Assembly: GCF_001469165.1 (NCBI RefSeq) | Contig: NZ_JABX01000024.1 | Location: forward strand, 27,237-91,236 | Length of the DNA stretch: 64,000 nt | DNA from: Thiohalocapsa sp. ML1 | GTDB taxonomy: Bacteria; Pseudomonadota; Gammaproteobacteria; Chromatiales; Chromatiaceae | Direction of reading: 5' to 3' | Shown: in pieces, positions 53,945 to 63,751 of the stretch | Position numbering within the stretch: the stretch's first letter is position 1 | Layout: each line of letters opens with the position of its first letter | Position numbers and translations under genes: made by a program | Notes under the pieces: generated by a model | What the model saw: the letters and a program-made list of their open reading frames with translations, nothing else | What the model was told of the DNA's origin: nothing | Databases searched by the model: none

Positions 53945-55807
53945 ATGGACGTCGAGCTGATCGAGATCCGCGAGTTTTTGGCGAGTCACGCCCCCTTCGA
54001 CCAACTGCCGGCGGGCGTGCTGGACGCCCTGCCCCAGCGGCTCACGGTGCGCTATCTGCGCCGCGGCACGCCGTTTCCGCCGCCGGACGACCCGGAGCCG
54101 AACCTCTACATCCTGCGCCGCGGCGCCGTGGAGCTGCGCGACGACACCGGCAACCTGATCGGCAAGCTCGCCGAGGGCGACCTCTGCCCGCGCCCCTGCG
54201 AGGCGTCGCAGGCCGACATGCCCTTCGACGGCCAGACCGCGGAGGACACGCTGGCCTATCTGCTCCCCTGCGCCGAGCTGGAACAACTGCGCACCGAGCA
54301 CATGAGCTTCTCGGAGCATTTCGACGCATCCATGTCGCAGCGCATGCGCAAGGCGCTCGACGCCATCAGGGACGACTCCGCCGGCACCGCGCTCATGACC
54401 GTGCAGGTCGGCGACCTGCTGGCCCGGCCGCTGGTGCACGCGACGCCGGACATCAGCATCCAAGCAGCCGCCAAGATCATGAGCGACGCGCGGGTGTCCT
54501 CGCTGCTGCTGCTCAAGGACGGGCGCCTCGCCGGCATGATCACGGACCGGGATCTGCGCAACCGCTGCCTCGCCGCCGGCCTGCCGCCGAGCGAGCCCGT
54601 GCACCGCATCATGACCGAGCGGCTGCACACGGTGCGCGACTCCACGCTGGGCTTCGAGGCGCTGATCACCATGTCCCGGCTCAACGTCCACCACCTGCCG
54701 GTGCTGGACGAGCACGGCGTGCGCGGCGTCGTGTCCACGTCCGATCTGGTGCGGGTGCAGAGCGCCAACGCCGTCTATCTGGTGGGCGATGTGCGCAAGG
54801 CAGACTCGCCCGAGACGCTGGCTGCCATCAGCGCCAAGCTCGGCGAGCTGCAGATCCAACTGGTGCAGTCCGGGGCCACGGCCAACCAGATCGGCCAGGC
54901 CATCACCGCCGTCACCGACGCCATCACGCTGCGGCTGCTGGAGCTGGCCGAGGCGGACCTGGGCACGCCGCCGGTGCCCTACTGCTGGATGGCGGGCGGC
55001 TCCCAGGCGCGGCGCGAGCAGTCTTCGCATTCGGACCAGGACAACGCGCTGCTCATCGCCGACCACATGCAGCCCGAGGACGACGCCTACTTCAAGGCCC
55101 TGGCCCGGTTCGTGAACGACGGCCTCAACGCCTGCGGCTACGTCTACTGCCCGGGCGACGTGATGGCGAGCAACGACAAGTGGCGCCAGCCGCTCAAGAT
55201 CTGGACCAAGTACTTCAACACCTGGATCAAGCGCCCGGACCCCATGGCGCTGATGCTCTCCAGCGTGTTCTTCGACCTGCGCCCGATCCATGACCCGGAG
55301 GGGCTGTTCGGCGAGCTGTCCGAGCGCATCCACGCAATGTCGAAGAAGGAGACCATCTACATTGCGTACATGGCCGCCAACGCGCTGAAGCACCGCCCGC
55401 CCATCGGCTTCTTCCGCAAGTTCGTGCTCATCCGCGGCGGCGAGCACAACCAGACCTTCGACCTCAAGCACCGTGGCATCGTGCCCGTGGTGGACCTGGC
55501 ACGGGTCTATGCACTGTCCGCCGGCCTCGACGAGATCAACACGCTGGAGCGCCTCAAGGCCGCCGGCGAGGCGCGGGCACTCAGTGCCGACGGCGCGGCC
55601 AACCTCATCGACGCGCAGGAGTTCATCGGCACGCTGCGCATGCGCCACCAGGCGGCCCAGCTCAAGCGCGGCGAGAAGGCGGACAACTTCCTCGCACCGG
55701 ATGACCTGTCCGCACTGGAGCGCGGCCACCTGAAGGACGCCTTTGCGCTGATCAACACGATGCAGGAGTCCCTCGGGCAGCGCTATCAAGCAGGGCGGTT
55801 CGCCTGA
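53945..55807 (+). CDS. cNMP-binding / CBS / DUF294 nucleotidyltransferase-like protein
   Basis: A 620-residue cytoplasmic regulator. The domains in order: cyclic-nucleotide-binding fold (about 15-130), a CBS pair (about 150-285, GRLAGMITDRDLRNR and GVRGVVSTSDLVR), a DUF294 nucleotidyltransferase-like domain (about 310-440, GSQARREQSSHSDQDNALL) and the DUF294 C-terminal domain (about 470-610). It is similar to GlnD-type domains, with the GS...DxD core present. AGAGG precedes the ATG. In Pseudomonas and Vibrio such a gene sits beside an ActP/VC_2705-type symporter and a DEDDh exonuclease; here the exonuclease follows but the symporter is 31 kb away. Confidence 0.92.
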   Translation: MDVELIEIREFLASHAPFDQLPAGVLDALPQRLTVRYLRRGTPFPPPDDPEPNLYILRRGAVELRDDTGNLIGKLAEGDLCPRPCEASQADMPFDGQTAEDTLAYLLPCAELEQLRTEHMSFSEHFDASMSQRMRKALDAIRDDSAGTALMTVQVGDLLARPLVHATPDISIQAAAKIMSDARVSSLLLLKDGRLAGMITDRDLRNRCLAAGLPPSEPVHRIMTERLHTVRDSTLGFEALITMSRLNVHHLPVLDEHGVRGVVSTSDLVRVQSANAVYLVGDVRKADSPETLAAISAKLGELQIQLVQSGATANQIGQAITAVTDAITLRLLELAEADLGTPPVPYCWMAGGSQARREQSSHSDQDNALLIADHMQPEDDAYFKALARFVNDGLNACGYVYCPGDVMASNDKWRQPLKIWTKYFNTWIKRPDPMALMLSSVFFDLRPIHDPEGLFGELSERIHAMSKKETIYIAYMAANALKHRPPIGFFRKFVLIRGGEHNQTFDLKHRGIVPVVDLARVYALSAGLDEINTLERLKAAGEARALSADGAANLIDAQEFIGTLRMRHQAAQLKRGEKADNFLAPDDLSALERGHLKDAFALINTMQESLGQRYQAGRFA

Positions 55808-55895
55808 GGCCGGTGGTGGTGCAGTCCGCGGACGGCGCGACCGGGTCGCCCAGAGCCAAGCGGCGCGTGCGGCACGCCGCCGCAGGCGACCCGGC

Positions 55896-56573
55896 ATGAG
55901 CGGTTTCCTGCTGGAGCGGCGCCGACGCTGGCGCCACAAGCGCCTCGACGACTGCCCGCTGCGGGACTATCTCGCGGCGCCCTTCCCGCGCCCTGGCCTG
56001 GACTATCGGGAGGTCGAATACGTGGCCGTTGACCTCGAGACCACCGGCCTCGACAGCCGCCGGGATCAGATCCTGAGCATCGGCTGGGTGCGCTTGGATG
56101 GGGACCGCATCCGCCTGGAGACGGCGCGCCACCGGGTCGTGCACGTGGACGGCGACATCCCCGCCGAAAGCGCCGTGATCCACCAGATCATGGACGACGA
56201 GGCCGCCGGCGGACTGCCGCTCGCCGACGTGCTGCCGGAGCTGCTGCAAGACCTGTCAGGGCGCGTGCTCATCGCGCACCACGCCCGCATTGAGCTCGGC
56301 TTCATCGGCGCCGCCTGCAAGCGGCTCTGGGGCAAGCGGCTCCTGGTGCGCACCGTCGATACCCAAACCGTCGCCCGGCGGCTGCTGGACCGGCGGCAGA
56401 TCCCGTACCGGGGCTCGGACTTGCGGCTGCACTCGCTCTGCGAGCGCTACAACCTCCCCCGCCACGGCGCCCACAACGCCCTCAGCGATGCCCTCGCCGC
56501 CGCCGAGCTATTCCTCGCCCAGGCCGCACACCGCGACAGCGGGCACGGGATGGTGCTTGCGGACTTTCTCTGA
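55896..56573 (+). CDS. DEDDh 3'-5' exonuclease (DnaQ-like)
   Basis: A 225-residue exonuclease. The motifs are Exo I VDLETTGLDSRRDQIL, Exo II AHHARIELGFI and Exo III with HNALSDALAAAEL (His and Asp). The helical N-terminus (LLERRRRWRHKRLDDCPLRD) is typical of the group encoded next to DUF294 proteins. Substrate not known. It starts 88 bases after the DUF294 gene, on the same strand. Confidence 0.93.
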   Translation: MSGFLLERRRRWRHKRLDDCPLRDYLAAPFPRPGLDYREVEYVAVDLETTGLDSRRDQILSIGWVRLDGDRIRLETARHRVVHVDGDIPAESAVIHQIMDDEAAGGLPLADVLPELLQDLSGRVLIAHHARIELGFIGAACKRLWGKRLLVRTVDTQTVARRLLDRRQIPYRGSDLRLHSLCERYNLPRHGAHNALSDALAAAELFLAQAAHRDSGHGMVLADFL

Positions 56574-56577
56574 AAAT

Positions 56578-56655
56578 GAGGTGCTAGCTGCTAGGTGCTA
56601 GGTGCTAGGTGCTAGGTCTTTGCCCCCTAGCCCCTAGCCCCTAGCTCCTAGCACC
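56578..56655. repeat. CTAGGGG-family heptamer hairpin repeat (copy 3)
   Basis: Here the left arm reads GCTAGGTGCTAGGTG and the right arm CCTAGCCCCTAGCCCC. It lies between the exonuclease and the converging porin gene, so it could serve as a bidirectional terminator. 56656-56755 shows nothing else. Confidence 0.85.
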
Positions 56656-56755
56656 TTCTTCAAAAGATGAACCGCACGTCCCCCGGCGCCGGCCGATCGA
56701 TTCGGCGCCGCGGAACGCACGGTCCATGCCCCTCAGCCGCGCCTTGCGGCGTCGG

Positions 56756-58093
56756 CTAGAAATCCACCGTCACCTGCGCGCCGACGGCCCAGGCATCCTG
56801 GATGGTCCCGGTCGCGGCCGGGTCCTGGATGTACTGCACGTCCGGTTGCAGCGCGATGCCGCGCCCGAGCGCGAAGCTGTAATTGAGCTCGTAGACCGAC
56901 TCCGCGTGCTGCGGCGCGAGCCCATCGGCGCGCCGGGCGATGTTCGCGGCGTCCGTGACCCAGCCGCGCGTGAACGCGAGCCCCAGGCTGTCCCGCGGCC
57001 GGCTCGCGAAGGGGCCGCGATAGACCAGGCCCAGGCTGAGCTGGTCGTCGAGCAGGTTGGCGCGGTCCTCCAGGCTCCTGACCCAGGCCGCGAAGCCCCA
57101 GAGCCCGCGCTCATCGCCGGCTTGGGGGCGATACAGCATCTGATCCGCGAGCAGCCACAGCATCGCGTTGCCGTCCACCGTGGTGGACAGGTCCGTGGCG
57201 GCGAGGTCGCGATAGTCGCCGTTCATCCAGTGGCCGCCGAGCTTGTAGGTGCCGGGCAGCAGCGTGTCGGCACCGGGGTTCAGGTGATAGTGGACCTCGC
57301 CCGCGAGCAGCACACCGTTGTCGCCCAGGGCCCAACTGTCGCCGAACTTGTTGTGCGCCTTGCCGGTGGGATTGCCACGCTGGAGGTTGATGTCCGCGTC
57401 GTAAACGCCGAGCTGCACGCTCCAGCGCTCATCGCCGGTGTCGAAGCGCGCCCGCGCGCCCCATTGCGCCGACGGGTAGGCGCTGAACGCGAACGGGTCC
57501 TGAAAGAAGACGGCCTTCGGGCTGCCGCAGATGGCGTTGTTCAGGAACTGGCAGTAGAGGTCGGAGCGCAGGAAGTCGTCGTTGGCGATGATGCGCCCGT
57601 AGGCCAGGTCCAGGCGGTCGTCCAGGAGCCGGGTGTTGAGCTGCACGTTGGCGACCTTGAAGGTCTGCCCGCCGAAGATCTGCTGCACCGGAAACAGGTT
57701 GCCGCCCGCGCTGGGGGCGATGTAGTCCGCGGACAGGCTGTCGCCGTCGCGCTTGGAGAGCTTGAGCAAGAAGCGCGTCGCGGGCACGCCCATGACCTGC
57801 TCCAGGTCCACGCGAAAGTCCGCGCCGATGTTGTGCAGGTAGGTGCCGCCGCGCCGCTCGCCGCCTTGCACGTTCCACATGGGCTCGGTGGTGTAGTTGA
57901 GCCGAAAGTCGAAGCCCTGCTGCTGCCACGTATCCCGCAACCCGCCCCAGTTGCCGGTGAGGAAATGGCTGGTCGGATAGTCCGTCGCCTGCACGCTGCC
58001 GGATGCGACGGCCGACAGCAATACGGCGGCCGAGCAAGCGGTGGCCCGGGCCGTGGCGCGCGAGGATGTGGTTGTGCGTGATGTCGAGGTCAT
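56756..58093 (-). CDS. oprB: Carbohydrate-selective porin (OprB family)
   Basis: A 445-residue outer-membrane porin. The N-terminus is a long Ser/Thr/Arg stretch then ACSAAVLLSAVASGSVQATD (signal peptide). FLTGNWGGLRDTWQQQGFDF is the conserved beginning of OprB barrels, and the protein ends in a strand with the C-terminal phenylalanine (VDF) needed for barrel assembly. The ATG at 58093 is chosen because the signal peptide follows; earlier starts add Arg-rich sequence. Substrate inferred to be sugars or related solutes. Confidence 0.9.
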   Translation of the reverse strand: MTSTSRTTTSSRATARATACSAAVLLSAVASGSVQATDYPTSHFLTGNWGGLRDTWQQQGFDFRLNYTTEPMWNVQGGERRGGTYLHNIGADFRVDLEQVMGVPATRFLLKLSKRDGDSLSADYIAPSAGGNLFPVQQIFGGQTFKVANVQLNTRLLDDRLDLAYGRIIANDDFLRSDLYCQFLNNAICGSPKAVFFQDPFAFSAYPSAQWGARARFDTGDERWSVQLGVYDADINLQRGNPTGKAHNKFGDSWALGDNGVLLAGEVHYHLNPGADTLLPGTYKLGGHWMNGDYRDLAATDLSTTVDGNAMLWLLADQMLYRPQAGDERGLWGFAAWVRSLEDRANLLDDQLSLGLVYRGPFASRPRDSLGLAFTRGWVTDAANIARRADGLAPQHAESVYELNYSFALGRGIALQPDVQYIQDPAATGTIQDAWAVGAQVTVDF

Positions 58094-58440
58094 GGCCGTG
58101 CCGCGCCGTGCAGGCGCCCGGCCGTAAGCTCGGAACGCCCTGTTGTGAATATGCACCATCCGGGTTTGCTCGATGCCTTGCGATGGCCCCCTTTCCCCTC
58201 TGCCGCCACAACCCATCGTGCGCTGCATGCAGGGTCCATATCCAATCTCAACAGCCGATTATGCTGGGAACCTCAGGCTCTGCCGCACGGCTTGTTGTGA
58301 ATTCTTGACAGTGTAGTCTACGTGACGCGAATCTGCTGTCGGATTTTCCCCGAGCGTTGCGCGTCCATCGCTGATGCAGCCCCGTGGCGGGCTCGGGGGT
58401 AAGCTCGCCGCTGCGAGAAACCCCGCCGGAGGAACCTGCG
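58094..58440. other. Divergent intergenic region between porin and sulfurtransferase
   Basis: No gene seen. A TTGACA at 58305-58310 on the plus strand is a possible -35, but no good -10 follows at 16-18 bases. GGAGG before 58441 is the sulfurtransferase ribosome binding site. Confidence 0.5.
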
Positions 58441-59304
58441 ATGACCGCCACCCCCCTGCCCCTGCTGCTCGGCGCCGACGCGCTGCTGGCCCGCGCCGAC
58501 GCGCGCCCCGTGCTGTTCGACTGCCGCTTCTCGCTCGCCGACACCGAGGCGGGCCGGCGCGCCTACGCGGCGGGCCATCTGCCCGGCGCCATCTATGCGC
58601 ATTTGGACGAGCACCTGTCCGGCCCCATCACGGCGGCGAGCGGCCGCCACCCGCTGCCCGATCCGGCGCGGCTCGCCGGCTGGCTCGGCGACTGCGGCTT
58701 GACCGCGGACACAGAGGTCGTCGTCTACGACGACATGAGCGGCGCCTTCGCGCTGCGGCTCTGGTGGCTGCTGCGCTGGCTCGGGCATCGCCGCGCGGCG
58801 CTGCTGGACGGCGGGATGCAGGCGTGGCAGGCGGCGGGCGGCGCCTTAACTACGGATGTGCCGGCGCCGGCGCCCGCGCATTTCACCCCGGCAGCGGACG
58901 ACGCGCTCTGGATCAGCACGGACGCGCTCGCGGCGTCCCTGACCGCGGCGACCGCGGCACAGGCACAGGTCATCGACGCCCGGGCGCCGGAGCGTTTTCG
59001 CGGCGACGTCGAGCCCATCGACCCCGTCGCGGGCCATATCCCGGGCGCCATCAACCTGCCCTTCGGCGGCAATCTCGACGGCGCCGGCCGCTTCTTGCCG
59101 CCGGCAGCGCTCCACAGGCGCTTCACCGAGGCGCTGGGCGACACCGCGCCCACGCGCGTTGCCCATAGCTGCGGCTCCGGCGTCAACGCCTGCCACAACC
59201 TGTTCGCGATGGAACTGGCCGGGCTCGGCGGCTCCCGGCTCTATGCAGGGTCCTGGAGCGAGTGGATTCGGGACCCGTCTCGGGGGGTGGTGGTGAGGGG
59301 CTAG
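58441..59304 (+). CDS. sseA: 3-mercaptopyruvate / thiosulfate sulfurtransferase
   Basis: A two-rhodanese-domain enzyme, 287 residues, that moves sulfur from mercaptopyruvate or thiosulfate to cyanide or thiols. The catalytic Cys244 lies in HSCGSGVNACHN, nearer to the CGSGVTA loop of mercaptopyruvate enzymes. VIDARAPERFRGDVEPID and AGHIPGAINLPF mark the second domain. The ATG at 58441 follows GGAGG. The stop TAG is inside the first unit of the heptamer repeat copy 4, so the terminal residues VVRG are repeat-derived. Confidence 0.92.
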   Translation: MTATPLPLLLGADALLARADARPVLFDCRFSLADTEAGRRAYAAGHLPGAIYAHLDEHLSGPITAASGRHPLPDPARLAGWLGDCGLTADTEVVVYDDMSGAFALRLWWLLRWLGHRRAALLDGGMQAWQAAGGALTTDVPAPAPAHFTPAADDALWISTDALAASLTAATAAQAQVIDARAPERFRGDVEPIDPVAGHIPGAINLPFGGNLDGAGRFLPPAALHRRFTEALGDTAPTRVAHSCGSGVNACHNLFAMELAGLGGSRLYAGSWSEWIRDPSRGVVVRG

Positions 59305-59352
59305 GGGCTGGGAGCTAGGGGCTAGGGGCTAGGGGCTAGGGGCTAGGGGCTA
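59295..59352. repeat. CTAGGGG heptamer repeat (copy 4, one arm only)
   Basis: About eight GGGGCTA heptamers without a complementary arm. It begins in the last codons of the sulfurtransferase gene and supplies its TAG stop. Confidence 0.9.
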
Positions 59353-59477
59353 ACGAAGCTTCGCCTCAGACCACGAGTCGTACTCATCGCTATCGCAATC
59401 GTACTGAGTAGCAACCGCTCCCGATCCCGACGCACCTGGCCAGTCCGACGCCCCCGTGAGCCGCCCCTGCGGCGTCT

Positions 59478-59552
59478 CCACGCCCGCTCTGCAAGCTCAG
59501 TTTGCGTGAGGACTTGGGCTGTGCGCACTGCCCTGAGTCTGTTCTTCATCAT
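59478..59552 (-). pseudogene. Truncated XRE/HTH regulator fragment
   Basis: MKNRLRAVRTAQVLTQTELA then ERA, from ATG 59549 (or 59552), is the start of an XRE-type helix-turn-helix protein (usually MKNRLRxLRxxxGxSQxxLA). After about 23 codons the family match ends in an Arg-rich run. The composite repeat copy C lies directly upstream. Confidence 0.55.
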
Positions 59553-59568
59553 CTGCCCACTGCTCGTG

Positions 59569-59764
59569 TAGCGAGGCAGAGCCTCAGACCGACCAGGGCA
59601 CGGCGCCTCGTCTTGCGCAGCCCGCTCGTCGGCGCATTGGGCCAAGGGCCAAGGGCCGAGGCGGGCTCCCTTGGCCCTTGGCCCTCGGCCCTTTTGCCTG
59701 CAAGCGCCTTGTCGTCGTGAAACTTGACTCATCTGCAAGCATTCGGCGCCGTCAAGCAATCTAG
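59569..59764 (+). repeat. Composite intergenic repeat, copy C
   Basis: The intact form without the nested element: TAGCGAGGCAGAGCCTCAGA... to GTCAAGCAATCTAG, with the GGCCAAGG hairpin at 59637-59694. It truncates the antitoxin-like frame at 59762-59842, so the element seems able to insert into genes. Confidence 0.88.
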
Positions 59765-59842
59765 GGTTGTTTGCTCGGCATGGGTACGCGCCCTGGCGGC
59801 CTCGATCAAGTCTTCTTCCGCGCTCAGGGTGATGTTTTTCAT
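59762..59842 (-). pseudogene. Antitoxin fragment cut by composite repeat copy C
   Basis: From ATG 59842: MKNITLSAEEDLIEAARART then HAEQTTL, the standard N-terminus of VapB-type antitoxins. At the repeat border the frame runs on as LDCLTAPNACR and stops at 59729; that tail is repeat sequence, also readable at copies A and B. The toxin gene was not found. Confidence 0.75.
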
Positions 59843-60783
<941 letters not shown>

Positions 60784-60800
60784 CCGCCGTCGGAGGACCT

Positions 60801-62240
60801 ATGGGCCAGGACATCGCAGAGACCCGCTTCACGCCCGCGGACTTCGCGGAGTTCGAGGCCCGGCTTGCGGCCGAGACCGACCTGCTGGCGCGCTGGTTCG
60901 ACGATGAGGGCAGCTTTGCGGACACGCCGCGCGAGGGCGGCTTCGAGCTGGAGGCCTGGCTGGTGGACCGCCGCCACACGGCGCCGGCGCCGGTCATCGA
61001 CGAGCTGCTCGCCACCTTGGACGACCCGCTGGTCGTGCCGGAGCTGGCGCAGTTCAACCTGGAGCTGAACGGCACGCCGGTGGGCCTGACGGGCGACGCG
61101 CTGAGCCGCCTCGCCGCGGAGCTGACCCGCACCCTGGACCATGTGCGCGCGGCGGCGGCCAAGGTCGGCGCCAACGTCGTCACCTGCGGCATCCTGCCGA
61201 CGCTGCGCCCGGAGCATCTGGTGGTCGCGCGCATGACGCCGCGCGAGCGCTACCGGGCGCTGAACGAGCAGATCCTGAAGCTGCGCGAGGGCGCACCCAT
61301 CTGGCTCGAGATCCACGGCGAGCAGCCGCTCACCATCGAGCAAGAGGACGTGATGCTGGAGGCGGCGGCGACGTCGTTTCAGATCCACGTCAAGATGTCC
61401 GCGCGCGAGTCGGCGCGGGTGTTCAACGCCTCCAAGATCCTGTCCGCGCCGATGGTGGCGCTGGCGGCCAACTCGCCGTTCCTGTTCGGCCGCGAGCTCT
61501 GGTGCGAGACGCGCATCCCGCTCTTCGAGCAGTCCGTGTCCGTCGGCGGCAGCCGGCTGCGCGAGCGGGTCAGCTTCGGCATCAACTACGCGCAGCGCAC
61601 GGTGCTCGACGCCTTCCGCGCCAATGTGCGTCGCCACCCGGTGCTGCTGCCGTACCTGATGGACGAGCCCATCGAGCGCTTGGCGCATCTGCGCCTGCAC
61701 AACGGCACCATCTGGCGCTGGAACCGGCCCCTCATCGGCTTCGACGAGCGCCCCGGGCAGGCGCCGATCCCGCACCTGCGCATGGAGCACCGCGTCGCCG
61801 CGGCGGGGCCGAGTGTCGCGGACAACGTCGCCAACGCCGCCTTCTACTTCGGGGCGGTGCATGCGCTGGCCACCGCGGCGGAGCCACCGGAGCGGCGCAT
61901 TTCCTTTCCGCAGGCGAAGACCAACTTCTACCAGGCGGCAGAATACGGCCTCAATGCCGAGATGCCCTGGGGCGACGGGCAGCGCCGGCCGCTGCCCGAG
62001 ATCATCGTCGAGGAGCTGCTGCCGCTCGCCCACGCCGGGCTCGCCGAGCTGGGCATAGACGCCGCCGAGCGCGAGCAGTGGCTCGGCATCGTCGAGCAGC
62101 GCGCCCGCACCAAGCGCACCGGCGCGCTGTGGCAGCGCGCCTGGCTCGCCCGCTACGGCCGTGACTGGGAGGCGCTGACCGAGGCCTACCTCGCGCACCA
62201 GGTCGGCGGGAAGCCGGTGCATGAATGGACTTTGGATTAG
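60801..62240 (+). CDS. gshA: Glutamate-cysteine ligase family protein (GCS2 type)
   Basis: A 479-residue member of the GCS2 family, whose characterised proteins form gamma-glutamylcysteine for glutathione. GGFELEAWLVD and FNLELNGTPVGL are the glutamate/ATP motifs; SFQIHVKMSARESARVFNAS, LAANSPFLFGRELWCETRIP and RMEHRVAAAGPSVADN follow. GGAGG precedes the ATG at 60801. Members in Chromatiales have not all been tested, so another amino acid substrate is possible. The TAG stop (62238-62240) begins the heptamer repeat. Confidence 0.85.
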   Translation: MGQDIAETRFTPADFAEFEARLAAETDLLARWFDDEGSFADTPREGGFELEAWLVDRRHTAPAPVIDELLATLDDPLVVPELAQFNLELNGTPVGLTGDALSRLAAELTRTLDHVRAAAAKVGANVVTCGILPTLRPEHLVVARMTPRERYRALNEQILKLREGAPIWLEIHGEQPLTIEQEDVMLEAAATSFQIHVKMSARESARVFNASKILSAPMVALAANSPFLFGRELWCETRIPLFEQSVSVGGSRLRERVSFGINYAQRTVLDAFRANVRRHPVLLPYLMDEPIERLAHLRLHNGTIWRWNRPLIGFDERPGQAPIPHLRMEHRVAAAGPSVADNVANAAFYFGAVHALATAAEPPERRISFPQAKTNFYQAAEYGLNAEMPWGDGQRRPLPEIIVEELLPLAHAGLAELGIDAAEREQWLGIVEQRARTKRTGALWQRAWLARYGRDWEALTEAYLAHQVGGKPVHEWTLD

Positions 62241-62268
62241 GAGCTAGGAGCTAGGAGCTAGGAGCTAA
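62238..62268. repeat. CTAGGAG heptamer repeat (copy 5, short)
   Basis: About four TAGGAGC units. It starts with the ligase stop codon and precedes the TTG start at 62293. Confidence 0.85.
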
Positions 62269-62292
62269 ACCGACCACCACGAGAGCCGAGCC

Positions 62293-63366
62293 TTGTTGAC
62301 CGACGCCGACACCGCCGCCGACCACACGCCAGACCCGCTCATCGAGCTCGACGCGCTGCCGCCGGGCATCCTGGACTGCGATGCCGCGTCGCTCACGCGC
62401 TTACTGGACGGACCGACGCTGATCGAGCTGCCGGGGCAACGCGAGCCGGCGCTGTTCGTGTCCGTGCTGATGCACGGCAACGAGACCGTCGGCTGGGAGG
62501 CGATCCGCCGGCTGCTCCGGGACTTCGACGCAGGCGGCGGCGACCGCCCGCTGCCGCGCGCGCTCGCGCTCTTCATCGGCAACGTGCGCGCCGCCGCCGC
62601 CGGCATGCGCCACCTGCCGGAGCAGCCGGACTTCAACCGCGTCTGGCCGGGCACCGAGCTGCCGGAGACGCGTATCCACGGCGTCATGCAGCAGGTCGTC
62701 GAGCGCATGGCCGCGCGCGGGCTGTTCGCGAGCATCGATCTGCACAACAACACCGGCACCAACCCGCACTACGCCTGCGTCAACGTCATCGACAACCGAT
62801 ACCTGCACCTCGCGACGCTGTTCTCGCGCACCGTGGTCCACTTCACCCGGCCGCGCGGCGTGCAATCGCACGCCATGGCGGCGCTCTGCCCGGCGGTCAC
62901 GGTGGAGTGCGGCAAGGTGCAGGACCAGCTTGGCGTGGACCATGCGCTCGAATTCATCGACGCCTGCCTGCACCTCGCGCGGTTCCCGGAGGGCCCGGTG
63001 CCGGCGCACGACATCGACCTGTTCCACACCGTCGCGCAGATCAAGGTGCCGACGGACATCGACTTCGCCCTGCCGCCCGCGTCGGCGCCGCTGGTGCTGT
63101 CGCCGACGCTGGAGCACCTGAACTTCCGCGAGCTCCCGGTCGGCACCGCCTTCGGCAGTTGTGCCGCGGAGACCCCGCCGGTGGACGTGCGCGACGAATG
63201 GGGCCGCGACGTGACGCGCCGCTACTTCACCTGCGAGGACGGCGAGCTGCGCCTCAAGCTGCCCGTGATGCCGTCCATGCTCACCTGCGACGTGGACGTG
63301 ATCCGCCAGGACTGCCTGGGCTACCTGCTGGAGCGCTACGACGAGCACCTGCCGCCGCGGGGCTGA
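62293..63366 (+). CDS. Succinylglutamate desuccinylase / aspartoacylase family protein
   Basis: A 357-residue zinc-dependent M14-type deacylase. The metal site is visible: VLMHGNETVGWEA (His, Glu) and IDLHNNTGTNPHYAC (His). VECGKVQDQLGVDHALEF supplies the catalytic glutamate. The family covers AstE, AspA and several uncharacterised amidohydrolases. The start is TTG at 62293. Position behind murU and the ligase is likely one operon; no arginine catabolism genes are near, so the AstE role itself is doubtful. The 3' end overlaps the VanZ-like gene by 86 bases. Confidence 0.85.
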   Translation: MLTDADTAADHTPDPLIELDALPPGILDCDAASLTRLLDGPTLIELPGQREPALFVSVLMHGNETVGWEAIRRLLRDFDAGGGDRPLPRALALFIGNVRAAAAGMRHLPEQPDFNRVWPGTELPETRIHGVMQQVVERMAARGLFASIDLHNNTGTNPHYACVNVIDNRYLHLATLFSRTVVHFTRPRGVQSHAMAALCPAVTVECGKVQDQLGVDHALEFIDACLHLARFPEGPVPAHDIDLFHTVAQIKVPTDIDFALPPASAPLVLSPTLEHLNFRELPVGTAFGSCAAETPPVDVRDEWGRDVTRRYFTCEDGELRLKLPVMPSMLTCDVDVIRQDCLGYLLERYDEHLPPRG

Positions 63367-63751
63367 TTGCGGAAGGCCTGACCGCACGCCAACGCCCCAG
63401 CACTCGGGCCAGCACCAGCCAAAGGGCAATGCCGACGACATCGGCCGCGAAGTCCAGCGCCGAGCCCTCCCGGTAGGCCAGCAACCCCTGCACCAGCTCG
63501 ATCCCGAGCCCATAGCCCAACAGCAGCCCAACACGCCAGGGCAGCGCGGCGCGGCCGGGCCAGCCGAGCTGCGCCAGCGCCGCAAGCACCAAGAAGGCAA
63601 CGACGTGATTGAGCTTGTCCCAGCCGAGCCCCGGCGGGTCCGGCTGCGGCGTGAATGCGAGCCAGGTGATCGCGAGCACCGCGGCAACCAACCCGACCCG
63701 CGCGGCGACGCCGAGCCGATCGGATTCCAGCCACTGCCACAGGGGCTTCAT
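63281..63751 (-). CDS. VanZ-like membrane protein
   Basis: A 156-residue protein with four membrane segments. The VanZ-like pattern is WDKLNHVVAFLVLAALAQLG, then LLLGYGLGIELVQGLL and REGSALDFAADVVGIALW. The ATG at 63751 was chosen over the further-upstream 63790 because the family starts there. The 3' end overlaps the preceding convergent gene, and the last 25 residues are low-complexity antisense sequence. In vancomycin clusters VanZ affects teicoplanin; here the role is unknown. Confidence 0.85.
   Translation of the reverse strand: MKPLWQWLESDRLGVAARVGLVAAVLAITWLAFTPQPDPPGLGWDKLNHVVAFLVLAALAQLGWPGRAALPWRVGLLLGYGLGIELVQGLLAYREGSALDFAADVVGIALWLVLARVLGRWRAVRPSAISPAAAGARRSAPAGSPGSPGGSRPRRR

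Noticed and set aside
62293..63366. Specific annotation as AstE of arginine catabolism
   Set aside because: Family motifs fit, but no astCADB genes are near; kept at family level.
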